Source: a bacterium SCSIO 12643
GTDB lineage: Bacteria > Bacteroidota > Bacteroidia > Flavobacteriales_G > Salibacteraceae
Assembly (NCBI GenBank): GCA_024398135.1
Contig: CP073750.1
Location: forward strand, 3,038,001-3,102,000
Direction: 5' to 3'
DNA length: 64,000 bases
Under the pieces are notes generated by a model, which did not search any database, had not been told where the DNA came from, and saw only the letters and a program-made list of their open reading frames with translations. Position 1 is the first letter of the stretch, and every line of letters starts with the position of its first letter. A program made the translations under genes and the position numbers. Below, piece after piece: positions 33,808-41,853 of the stretch.

Positions 33808-35649
33808 TTAACCGTTCATAGAAATCAAGAATTCTTCGTTGTTTCTGGTATTGGCAATTCTATCACGTAGGAATTCCATAGCTTCAACAGGAGTCATATC
33901 CGCCAAATGTTTACGTAATATCCATAGACGTTGTAAGTGTTCTTTTGGCAATAAAAGATCATCTTTTCTGGTACTGGATGATACAATGTCAATGGCAGGG
34001 AATATTCTTCTATTCGAAATCTTACGATCCAATTGAAGTTCCATATTACCTGTACCTTTAAATTCTTCAAAGATGACTTCATCCATTTTAGACCCTGTTT
34101 CAGTTAAAGCAGTGGCTAAAATGGTTAAAGAACCTCCATTTTCAATGTTTCTTGCTGCTCCAAAGAATGCTTTTGGTTTTTGGAGTGCGTTAGCATCCAC
34201 ACCACCAGAAAGAACTTTTCCAGAAGAAGGAGCTGTTGTATTATAAGCTCTTGCCAAACGTGTAATAGAATCTAAAAGTATAACAACATCATGGCCACTT
34301 TCTACCATACGCTTTGCTTTCTCTAATACGATTCCGGCAATTTTCACATGTTTGTCTGCTGACTCATCAAAGGTAGACGCAATTACTTCGGCTTTTACAT
34401 TTCGCTTCATATCAGTTACCTCTTCAGGTCTTTCATCAATTAGCAAAATGATCATATATGATTCAGGGTGATTTTCTGCAATCGCATTGGCCACCTCTTT
34501 AAGCAATTGTGTTTTACCCGTTTTTGGTTGTGCCACAATCAATCCACGTTGTCCTTTACCAATTGGACTCACCAAATCAATAATTCTTGTTGAAATTGAT
34601 TTCGCAGATTTTCCACCAGTAATATTGAATTTTTCCTCTGGGAAAAGTGGGGTCATATAATTAAAAGGAACTCTGTCTCTAACTTGTTCAGGAGTTCTTC
34701 CATTGATATAGTTCACTTTAACTAACGGGAAATATTTTTCACCTTCTTTTGGAGGGCGTACAGCACCTTCGATCGTATCTCCGGTTTTTAAACCAAATAA
34801 TCTTACTTGTGCGGTAGAAACATAAACATCATCTGGAGAAGGTAGGTAGTTGTAGTCTGATGAACGCATAAACCCATATCCATCAGGCATCACTTCGATC
34901 ACACCTTCGGTAAGAATACGGTCTCCAAAATCGTAAGAATACTCAGGAGCTTGATTTTGTTGCTGATTACGATTACGGTTTTGATTGTTTTGTTGGTTTC
35001 TTTGTTTATCACGCTGACTCTGTTGTTGTCTTCGGTCTTGGTTTTTAGCGTGTTGGTTTTTGTGCTGTTGGTTGTTCTGAGGCTTTTGACGTTCAGTTTG
35101 AACTGCTTCAGGTGTTTTCTTCATATCTTCTTTAGGAGCGGTGGTTTCAGTAGCAGGAGTGCTTTCCTTTTTCTCTTCGGGTTTTGTCGATTTTGGTTCT
35201 TCGGTAGGTTTAGTGGTAGGAGCCTTTTTATAGACGCTTGATAATTTGTTGCTCTTTGGAGGATTCTTTTTGTTGGCCATCCTTTCTTTTACTTTAGCCA
35301 GTAAATCCATTTCTATTTGACCTCCTGAAGACTCTTGTGGTTTATCCTCTTTCTTTTCAGTTTCCTCTTTTGGTTTAACTTCTTTTTTCGGAGTGTCTTT
35401 CTTGGCTTTTGCAGGAGCTTTTTCTTTTGCCGATTTTTCTTTTGCCGGTGCTTTTTCAGCTTTTGGCTTAGTTTTTTTCGGGGCTGGTGCTTTGTCTTTT
35501 AAAGCATTAGGTTGTTCTGCTTGTGCGTCTAGGATTTTGTAAATTAAGTCTTCCTTTTTTAATCGATTAAAACTCGGAACAGACAGCTCTTTAGCCATCG
35601 CCTTTAATTCGTCAACTTTCTTAGCGTTGAGTTCTATAATGTCGTACAT
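33808..35649 (-). CDS. rho: Transcription termination factor Rho with long disordered insert
   Basis: 613 residues against about 420 in E. coli. The N-terminal Rho-N helix bundle (1-45: [20 protein letters not shown]) is followed by about 190 low-complexity residues: Lys/Pro/Glu/Ala-rich (50-180), then Gln/Asn/Arg-rich (about 185-235). After it come the RNA-binding fold (246-320: [15 protein letters not shown]) and the ATPase with P-loop AQPKTGKT (373-380). Rho threads on RNA as a hexamer and ends transcription. In Bacteroides a comparable insert drives phase separation of Rho, so similar behaviour is likely here. Monocistronic, with a terminator. Confidence 0.95.
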   Translation of the reverse strand: MYDIIELNAKKVDELKAMAKELSVPSFNRLKKEDLIYKILDAQAEQPNALKDKAPAPKKTKPKAEKAPAKEKSAKEKAPAKAKKDTPKKEVKPKEETEKKEDKPQESSGGQIEMDLLAKVKERMANKKNPPKSNKLSSVYKKAPTTKPTEEPKSTKPEEKKESTPATETTAPKEDMKKTPEAVQTERQKPQNNQQHKNQHAKNQDRRQQQSQRDKQRNQQNNQNRNRNQQQNQAPEYSYDFGDRILTEGVIEVMPDGYGFMRSSDYNYLPSPDDVYVSTAQVRLFGLKTGDTIEGAVRPPKEGEKYFPLVKVNYINGRTPEQVRDRVPFNYMTPLFPEEKFNITGGKSAKSISTRIIDLVSPIGKGQRGLIVAQPKTGKTQLLKEVANAIAENHPESYMIILLIDERPEEVTDMKRNVKAEVIASTFDESADKHVKIAGIVLEKAKRMVESGHDVVILLDSITRLARAYNTTAPSSGKVLSGGVDANALQKPKAFFGAARNIENGGSLTILATALTETGSKMDEVIFEEFKGTGNMELQLDRKISNRRIFPAIDIVSSSTRKDDLLLPKEHLQRLWILRKHLADMTPVEAMEFLRDRIANTRNNEEFLISMNG

Positions 35650-35777
35650 ATAATTAATGTAAAAATTGGTCTTTTAAATTTTTGTGCTAAAAACCGAATG
35701 ATTTTAATTTGAAAGAATGAAGCAAATTAGAAAGGGGAGTATTGCTTCGCGTTCGTGATGCAATATTACAATTTTTT

Positions 35778-35818
35778 TTGACTTACGTCAATTCAAGGAG
35801 TGAAAACCACTAATTTTG
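35778..35818 (+). promoter_or_regulatory. CRP/FNR-like site and promoter of the DUF4293 gene
   Basis: Palindrome TTGAC-TTAC-GTCAA (35778-35791) followed by a perfect -7 box TAATTTTG (35811-35818). Centre about -38 to -41 from the expected start site; no TTG at the usual distance. It is 3 bp closer to the -7 box than the similar site at 16958. Confidence 0.45.
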
Positions 35819-35833
35819 CGAAAAATTTTTAAA

Positions 35834-36286
35834 ATGATTCAAAGAATTCAATCACTCTACCTATTAGCGGCAATTGTATTAAATATAGCGATCCTTATTT
35901 CAGGGATGTTTTACATAAGTAATGGAACACAATTTATGATTGTTGGCGCTTTTGGAATTAAAGAAGGCGATTTGGTTATTGACCAGATTACTATGATTCC
36001 GGTGGTGGCGTTAGCCATTGTCAATATTTTGATTGGTGGATATGCGATTTCTCAATTTAAAAATAGAAAGATGCAAGCCAATTTGGCGAAGCTGGGGATG
36101 TTGATTACAGTTATCATTATGGGATGGATTGGATATGCATATTTTGCTTACACGCAGATGGACTTAACCATAAGACCTTTTATTGGAATCTTACATTCTC
36201 CCGTAATTCTTTTTGCTTTTATGTTGGCTTTAAGAGGGATCAATAAAGATGAAGCTCTAGTGAAGTCAGTAGACCGCTTGAGATAA
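35834..36286 (+). CDS. DUF4293 family membrane protein
   Basis: 150 residues from ATG 35834 (MIQRIQSLYLLAA, the usual family start; the upstream start adds six residues lying on the promoter leader). Four hydrophobic helices: about 8-28, 55-75, 88-107 and 118-137. The family is confined to Bacteroidota and usually sits beside rho, as here in divergent orientation. Function unknown. A CRP/FNR-like site overlaps its promoter. Confidence 0.88.
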   Translation: MIQRIQSLYLLAAIVLNIAILISGMFYISNGTQFMIVGAFGIKEGDLVIDQITMIPVVALAIVNILIGGYAISQFKNRKMQANLAKLGMLITVIIMGWIGYAYFAYTQMDLTIRPFIGILHSPVILFAFMLALRGINKDEALVKSVDRLR

Positions 36287-36305
36287 AATCAAATTTCAAA
36301 ATATT

Positions 36306-36338
36306 TATAAAAAAACAGCCTCAGGAAAGAGGCTGTTT
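36306..36338. terminator. Hairpin terminator, stronger in leftward direction
   Basis: AAACAGCCTC / GAGGCTGTTT with loop AGGAAA (36313-36338). The plus side has only TTT before GATCG, while the minus side has a run of seven U. It may end DUF4293 transcripts, or a leftward transcript from the gap. Confidence 0.6.
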
Positions 36339-36461
36339 GATCGATTATTGAGCAATAATCTAAAATTCTGAAACGTTAAAATTATCCGTAAACCCGTTTC
36401 AAAAAGACAACTTATACATCCCTTGGAAGATGTTAACATTAAGTTGCTTACGAATATAGTT

Positions 36462-36508
36462 AAATTATTGTAAAATAAGTAGTAAAAATTTTTTTATTAC
36501 AATAATTT
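36462..36508. repeat. 12-bp perfect inverted repeat in intergenic region
   Basis: AAATTATTGTAA (36462-36473) and TTACAATAATTT (36497-36508), 23 nt apart. It could form an A/U hairpin or be a regulator site. Confidence 0.45.
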
Positions 36509-36579
36509 GATTCTTAACCGGTACATGTTTTAATCTAAATGTGTTTGTATTGTGCGCTGAATGGTATGGTTTTAGAGTG

Positions 36580-36603
36580 ATTAACACCCATTCATGTGTT
36601 AAT
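36580..36603. promoter_or_regulatory. Inverted repeat ATTAACAC-N8-GTGTTAAT upstream of the NagZ-amidase fusion
   Basis: Perfect 8-bp arms with an 8-bp spacer, about 40 bp before the likely -7 box (TATATTTA, 36644-36651). The 24-bp size suits a dimeric regulator. Confidence 0.4.
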
Positions 36604-36680
36604 AAAAATTGAGAGTGTTTTACAAAAGAAATAGGCGAACCTCTATATTTACCGCTTTACAAAAAAATCTGTTCAATAGT

Positions 36681-39659
36681 ATGATTAAACGTTTCGGATA
36701 TATCTTGACTTTAGCGGTTATCGCTATCCTGTTTTCTTCATTTTATTTGATGAAACCATTTATGTCTACTCCTGTTTTTATGACGGAAGAAGAAACCTGG
36801 TCAGATTCTATTTTGAATAGTTTGACTTTGGAAGAAAAAATTGGTCAGTTGTTTATGGTTGCCGCCTATTCGAATAAAACACAGGAACATGTCAATGAAA
36901 TAGATCAGCTAATCGAAAAAAATCATATTGGAGGATTGATATTCTTTCAGGGAGGCCCTGTAAGGCAAGCCCGATTAACCAATAGATTTCAGGCTAAAAG
37001 TAAAGTACCTTTATTAATTGCTATGGATGCAGAATGGGGATTAGGAATGCGATTGGATTCCACTATTTCTTATCCAAGACAGATGATGTTAGGAGCAATT
37101 CAGGATAATGAGATCATTTACCGAATGGGAGAAGATATTGCAAAGCAGTGTAACCGATTGGGTGTGCATATCAACTTTGCTCCGGTGGTAGATGTAAATG
37201 TAAACCCTAAAAATCCTGTGATCAATAGTCGATCATTTGGAGAGCAAAAACAGAATGTTGGAGATAAGGGATTGGCATATATGAATGGAATGCAAAAACA
37301 CCATGTTTTGGCAGTTGCAAAGCATTTTCCTGGTCATGGAGATACCGATAAAGATTCCCACAAGGCATTACCATTGGTGAATCATGATATTAATCGTTTG
37401 AATGATATTGAATTATATCCTTTTAAAACATTGTTTGATTCAGGTTGTGGTGGAGTAATGGTTGCCCATTTATTGATTCCAGCAATTGATTCAACACCAA
37501 ACAGAGCTACAACGTTATCGCCTAAAGTTGTTACTGGTTTGTTACGCAATAAAATGGGATTTAACGGATTGGTGTTTACTGATGCTTTAAATATGAAAGG
37601 TGTGAGTAATTATTATAAGCCTGGTGAAGCTGATTTATTAGCACTTTTGGCAGGGAATGATGTATTGCTTTTCCCAAAAGATGTTCCTTTAGCTGTGAAT
37701 ATGATTAAGTCAGCAATTAAAGAAGGACGCTTGTCAGAATCTGATTTAAATGCGCATGTAATTAAAATATTGAAAGCAAAGTATTGGGCTGGATTGAATA
37801 ATTACGCTCCAATTGATGAAATGCATTTATATGAAGATTTAAACAAGGTGAAATATCAACGTCTCTATAGACAATTGATTGCAAAATCTGTAACGCTGTT
37901 AAAGAATACAGATCATCTGATTCCATATAAAGATTTGGAAAACAAAAAATTTGCGAGTGTAGCTATTGGGGGGAAGGTGAACAACTACTTCCAAAAGAAA
38001 TTAAAAAGCTATGCGGATGTTACTATGTTTCATTTACCTAAAGATGCTACGGAAGAACAAGTAAAGAAACTATTGGTCCAATTAGAGTCATATTCAGAGG
38101 TGATTGTATCATTTCATAAACCAAGTAGAAGTCCTTCCATACATTTTGGTGTGAGCCAGAAATCGCAAAGTGTATTGGGTAAAATTGCGCAAAATAAAAG
38201 TGTATCACTTGTGAGTTTTACCAATCCATATGTGTTTAACTGGGTCAAAGAAACCTCAAAATGCAATGCGGTTGTAGTCGCATACAATGAGAAAGTCACT
38301 ACTCAGGAAATCACCGCGCAATTATTATTTGGTGGTGTTGGGGCAGCTGGAAAAGTTCCGGTGAGTGCAGGTGAATTTGAGTCTGGAACAGGATTTATCA
38401 CAGATGCTATTCGTTTTTCATATAGTGTACCGGCCAACGTTGGGATGAATCCGATTAAATTGGCAGAAATTGATTCAATTGCGAATTACGCAATTGAGAA
38501 TGGTGCGACTCCAGGGTGTCAAATTTTGATTGCAAAAGACAATCAAATCGTATGGAATAAAGCATACGGATATCATACTTACGAAAAAAAAACACCAGTC
38601 CTGGCCGATGATATTTATGATTTAGCGTCCTTAACCAAGGTGGTGGCTACATTACCTGCGGTAATGCAGTTGGTGGATGCCGGAAATATTGAATTAGACG
38701 GTACTTTAGGGATGTATTTACCTGACTTGGTTTCAGGTACTGAGTATGCTAAAATTACACTTCGTGAAATGCTGGCACATCAGGCTGGATTGCGTTCATG
38801 GATTCCATTTTATTTAAATACAATGGAAAATGGAGTACCGCGATATGATATTTATTCTTTGGAATCATCACCCACTTATCCAATTAAAGTGGCGGATCAA
38901 CTTTATATCAATAAATCCTATCCGGATTCTATGATGAAAATAATCGTCAGCAAATCGTTAAAGGAGCCGGGGGAATATAAATACAGTGATTTGGGATATT
39001 ACTTTTTAAAAGAAATTATTGAACGTCAAACTTCTACGACTCTAGATGCGTATGCGATGACACATTTTTATCAACCAATGGGAATGACGACTACAGGATA
39101 CCATCCAGCAGATAGATTTCCACTCAGCCAGATTGTGCCAACTGAAAATGACAATTATTTCAGAAAGCAATTGGTTCATGGTTATGTGCATGACCCGGGG
39201 GCAGCGATGCAGGGTGGAGTTGGGGGGCATGCTGGAGTGTTTTCCAATGCTGAAGATTTGGCTAAAATCTGGCAAATGTATTTGAACAAAGGAAGCTATG
39301 GGGGAGTTCAATATATTGATTCTGCAACCGTAGTTGAATTCTCAAAGTGTCAATTCTGTGAACCAAATGATAAGGGAAATAGAAGAGCAGTGGGATTTGA
39401 CAAACCTGTTCGAGGAGATGATGGCGGGCCTACCTGTAGTTGTGTTTCGTATGCCAGTTTTGGACATACCGGATTTACCGGAACAATTTCATGGGCTGAT
39501 CCGGAAGAGAACTTGATTTATATCTTTTTATCCAATAGAATTTATCCTACCGCAGAAAACAGAAAATTGATTAGTATGAACGTTCGTACTGATATTATGG
39601 AAGTTATATATGCATCTTTAAATGATTCGACATTAGACGATATGGCGGTGTTACAATAA
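36681..39659 (+). CDS. Fused GH3 beta-N-acetylglucosaminidase (NagZ-like) and serine beta-lactamase-fold amidase/esterase
   Basis: 992 residues from ATG 36681 (MIKRFGYILTLAVIAIL); an upstream TTG frame start at 36609 precedes the likely promoter and is rejected. Signal anchor about 5-25. GH3 domain (about 40-370) with the NagZ motif KHFPGHGDTDKDSH (214-227) and nucleophile Asp301 in VFTDALNMKG. C-terminal class C beta-lactamase-fold domain (about 590-970) with Ser650-x-x-Lys653 (ASLTK), YSDLGYY and HTGFTG. In Bacillus subtilis, separate NagZ and AmiE (same two folds) act in sequence on muropeptides, so this protein probably removes GlcNAc and then the stem peptide in the periplasm. The amidase activity is inferred. 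Confidence 0.88.
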   Translation: MIKRFGYILTLAVIAILFSSFYLMKPFMSTPVFMTEEETWSDSILNSLTLEEKIGQLFMVAAYSNKTQEHVNEIDQLIEKNHIGGLIFFQGGPVRQARLTNRFQAKSKVPLLIAMDAEWGLGMRLDSTISYPRQMMLGAIQDNEIIYRMGEDIAKQCNRLGVHINFAPVVDVNVNPKNPVINSRSFGEQKQNVGDKGLAYMNGMQKHHVLAVAKHFPGHGDTDKDSHKALPLVNHDINRLNDIELYPFKTLFDSGCGGVMVAHLLIPAIDSTPNRATTLSPKVVTGLLRNKMGFNGLVFTDALNMKGVSNYYKPGEADLLALLAGNDVLLFPKDVPLAVNMIKSAIKEGRLSESDLNAHVIKILKAKYWAGLNNYAPIDEMHLYEDLNKVKYQRLYRQLIAKSVTLLKNTDHLIPYKDLENKKFASVAIGGKVNNYFQKKLKSYADVTMFHLPKDATEEQVKKLLVQLESYSEVIVSFHKPSRSPSIHFGVSQKSQSVLGKIAQNKSVSLVSFTNPYVFNWVKETSKCNAVVVAYNEKVTTQEITAQLLFGGVGAAGKVPVSAGEFESGTGFITDAIRFSYSVPANVGMNPIKLAEIDSIANYAIENGATPGCQILIAKDNQIVWNKAYGYHTYEKKTPVLADDIYDLASLTKVVATLPAVMQLVDAGNIELDGTLGMYLPDLVSGTEYAKITLREMLAHQAGLRSWIPFYLNTMENGVPRYDIYSLESSPTYPIKVADQLYINKSYPDSMMKIIVSKSLKEPGEYKYSDLGYYFLKEIIERQTSTTLDAYAMTHFYQPMGMTTTGYHPADRFPLSQIVPTENDNYFRKQLVHGYVHDPGAAMQGGVGGHAGVFSNAEDLAKIWQMYLNKGSYGGVQYIDSATVVEFSKCQFCEPNDKGNRRAVGFDKPVRGDDGGPTCSCVSYASFGHTGFTGTISWADPEENLIYIFLSNRIYPTAENRKLISMNVRTDIMEVIYASLNDSTLDDMAVLQ

Positions 39660-39739
39660 GCTATATTTGTCTTGTGAGAGACTATTTTATAAACCATAAA
39701 ATATTGACTTTGTCGGTAGCGAATCAATTAAGATAATCA

Positions 39740-40864
39740 ATGAAAATAGGAATAGTTTGTTATCCAACTTTTGGTGGTAGTGGTATAGTAGCCACGGAGT
39801 TAGGACACGTATTAGCCCAAAAAGGACACGAGGTACATTTTATCACTTATGACCAGCCGGTTAGACTGGATATCATGGATAAAAATATCTATTACCATGA
39901 AGTAAATGTACATGTTTATCCTTTGTTTGATTATCAGCCTTATGAATTGGCTTTATCTAGTCAGATGGTGGATACCGTGATGAGTAGAAAACTAGATGTC
40001 TTACATGTACATTATGCGATACCTCATGCTTATGCGGCTTTTATGGCGAAGCAAATTTTGAAAGATAGAGGTATTGATATCGCTGTAGTTACCACATTAC
40101 ATGGAACGGATATTACATTGGTTGGAAAACAACCTTCATATCTGCCTGCAGTTAAGTTTAGTATAGAACATTCTGATTATGTGACCGCAGTTTCGGATAG
40201 TTTAAAAGAGGACACAATAACCAATTTCACCACAAATAAAGAAATACATGTAGTTCCTAACTTTATCGATATTTCTCTGTATTCAGGAGATCGAAAATGT
40301 TCAGGACAAATTGCAGAACCAGGTGAAATGGTGATTTCTCATATTTCGAATTTTAGACCATTAAAACGTACTAAGGATGTGATCAAAGTTTTTGCAGGAA
40401 TTAGAGAAAAACTACCTGCAAAACTGGTTTTAATGGGTGATGGACCGGAGAGGGATATTACGATGCAAATGGCCAGAGAATTGGGAATTTTAGATGATGT
40501 GAAGTATTTGGGAAAAACTAACGATGTAGAGCGCGTTTTATGTATGACGGATTTGTTTTTACTTCCATCATCATCAGAGAGTTTTGGTTTGGCAGCGTTA
40601 GAAGCTATGGCGGCTAAAGTTCCAGTTATCTCCACCAATACCGGAGGTATTCCGGAAGTCAATATTCAAGGTGTAACAGGATTCTTGAGTAATGTCGGAG
40701 ATGTGGATGAAATGATTGAAAACAGCTTAAAAATATTGACCAATCCAGAGCTTAAAGCCAAAATGAGTCGTAATGCGTATGCACGCGCAGAGGAGTTTGA
40801 TATTCATAAGATCGTTCCGATGTACGAGGAGATCTATGAAGAAGTAACAAAAGGTAATGGTTAA
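39740..40864 (+). CDS. bshA: N-acetyl-alpha-D-glucosaminyl L-malate synthase (bacillithiol synthesis)
   Basis: 374 residues, GT4 glycosyltransferase that joins GlcNAc to L-malate, the first step of bacillithiol. The opening MKIGIVCYPTFGGSGIVATE is distinctive of BshA; LHGTDITLVG, the HISNFRPLKRTKDV loop and the SSSESFGLAALEAMA nucleotide-sugar motif confirm it. Length normal. A TATATTTG sequence at 39662-39669 may be its -7 box. Its stop overlaps by 4 bp the end of a convergent small gene. bshB and bshC are not in the window. Confidence 0.94.
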   Translation: MKIGIVCYPTFGGSGIVATELGHVLAQKGHEVHFITYDQPVRLDIMDKNIYYHEVNVHVYPLFDYQPYELALSSQMVDTVMSRKLDVLHVHYAIPHAYAAFMAKQILKDRGIDIAVVTTLHGTDITLVGKQPSYLPAVKFSIEHSDYVTAVSDSLKEDTITNFTTNKEIHVVPNFIDISLYSGDRKCSGQIAEPGEMVISHISNFRPLKRTKDVIKVFAGIREKLPAKLVLMGDGPERDITMQMARELGILDDVKYLGKTNDVERVLCMTDLFLLPSSSESFGLAALEAMAAKVPVISTNTGGIPEVNIQGVTGFLSNVGDVDEMIENSLKILTNPELKAKMSRNAYARAEEFDIHKIVPMYEEIYEEVTKGNG

Positions 40865-41121
40865 ATAATCTGCATTTGATAACGTTTATTGGCGTTATCA
40901 AATTCTTCTTTTGAAGCTTCCACCCAATGGTCATTTTCTTTTTGAATCATGTCATTAATTAAATGGAAGTCAGGTAGTGTTTTTGCTAAAACCTGATATT
41001 TAAAAAGTTTGGAACCCATAATTTGAATTTCCTCAAAACTTTTTGGAGAATCTATTCTGAAAAATGATCGGTCACCGACATACTTGCGGTAGATAGGATA
41101 TTCTAGTGTCTCATTAACCAT
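40861..41121 (-). CDS. Small conserved-looking hypothetical protein (86 aa)
   Basis: No known function. The product is soluble and rich in aromatic and charged residues (YPIYRKYVGDRSFFRI, SFEEIQIMGSKLFKYQVLAK). I recall similar short proteins in other Bacteroidota. It has an ATG start and ends 4 bp inside bshA on the other strand. It is divergent from the TPR gene, with 60 bp between the starts. The pattern of codon use looks coding, and the opposite strand here has no ORF apart from the bshA tail. Confidence 0.72.
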   Translation of the reverse strand: MVNETLEYPIYRKYVGDRSFFRIDSPKSFEEIQIMGSKLFKYQVLAKTLPDFHLINDMIQKENDHWVEASKEEFDNANKRYQMQII

Positions 41122-41181
41122 AGCGCAAAATTATGCGTTATGTGTATAAGTATTGGTAATTTTGCGACAAAGAACGAGATA

Positions 41182-41793
41182 ATGATCAATAAAGCATTTG
41201 AAAACGGAGAGGAGAAGTATAAAGAAAAGGATTATGAAGGTGCTATAATTGATTTTACCCTGGCTTTAGAAAAAGATCCGGGAAATCCCGAAATCCTGTA
41301 TCAACGTGCTATGTCGTATTTTCACTTAAAGAAAAAAAGTCTGGCCTTGTTGGATATGGATATGGCTGTTGAAATGCAACCCAATTACGCATTTAGATAT
41401 TCCAGTAGAGCATATATGCGAGATGCTTTTGGTGATGTCATTGGCGCGATTCAAGATTATAAAGAAGCTATTGCTTTGGACCCTGAAGATGCGATTTCGT
41501 ATAATAACTTGGGGATTCTTGAAGACAAGATGGGGCGAAGAAATATTTCACAGGGATATTATAATAAAGCAGATAGTTTATTGGGAGTTTCATCCAATAC
41601 ACAGATGAGTAAAATGGATTTTGAAGGAACATCCATTAATTATGATCGTAAAGAGGAAACACAACCTGAAGAGGAACTGAAAGAGGAAACCACTATTTGG
41701 AAAGAGTTTATAAAAGTATTTACTACCAGGGAATCTTTTTTAGAGTTCATCCAATTCATAAAATCAGGGTTCAAAATAAAACAGGATTCCTAA
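41182..41793 (+). CDS. TPR-repeat protein
   Basis: 203 residues from ATG 41182 (MINKAFENGEEKYKEKDYEG); an earlier start at 41140 lies upstream of a TAATTTTG -7 box (41157-41164) and is rejected. Three TPR units cover about 1-115 (YKEKDYEGAIIDFTLALEKDP, PEILYQRAMSYFHLKKKSLA, YRSSRAYMRDAFGDVIGAI). The tail is acidic (EETQPEEELKEETT), then aromatic/basic. No signal peptide: a cytoplasmic scaffold of unknown partner. The AddB-like gene follows 60 bp later and may be co-transcribed. Confidence 0.82.
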   Translation: MINKAFENGEEKYKEKDYEGAIIDFTLALEKDPGNPEILYQRAMSYFHLKKKSLALLDMDMAVEMQPNYAFRYSSRAYMRDAFGDVIGAIQDYKEAIALDPEDAISYNNLGILEDKMGRRNISQGYYNKADSLLGVSSNTQMSKMDFEGTSINYDRKEETQPEEELKEETTIWKEFIKVFTTRESFLEFIQFIKSGFKIKQDS

Positions 41794-41853
41794 AATTCTG
41801 ATGAAGGAAATGTAACCCGAAATCTGTACTTTTCCATTTCAATTATTGAAGAA

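Larger units (their letters stand above)
36287..36680. other. 394-bp intergenic region with several inverted repeats
   Basis: Between DUF4293 and the NagZ-amidase fusion. It contains the hairpin 36313-36338, a second small hairpin GATTATT / AATAATC (36343-36360), GAAACG...CGTTTC repeats, the 12-bp repeat at 36462-36508 and the 8-bp repeat at 36580-36603. No credible ORF on either strand. A TATATTTA box at 36644-36651 is the likely -7 element of the downstream gene. Confidence 0.6.

Noticed and set aside
34951-35241. Hydrophobic 96-residue ORF on the plus strand within rho
   Set aside because: It is the antisense reading of the low-complexity insert of Rho; repetitive Lys/Gln/Asn codons give Leu/Val-rich shadows on the other strand.
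36681-39659. Antibiotic-resistance beta-lactamase
   Set aside because: The SxxK/YxD/HTG fold also belongs to peptidases, esterases and the AmiE amidase; fusion to a NagZ domain favours cell-wall turnover over drug resistance.
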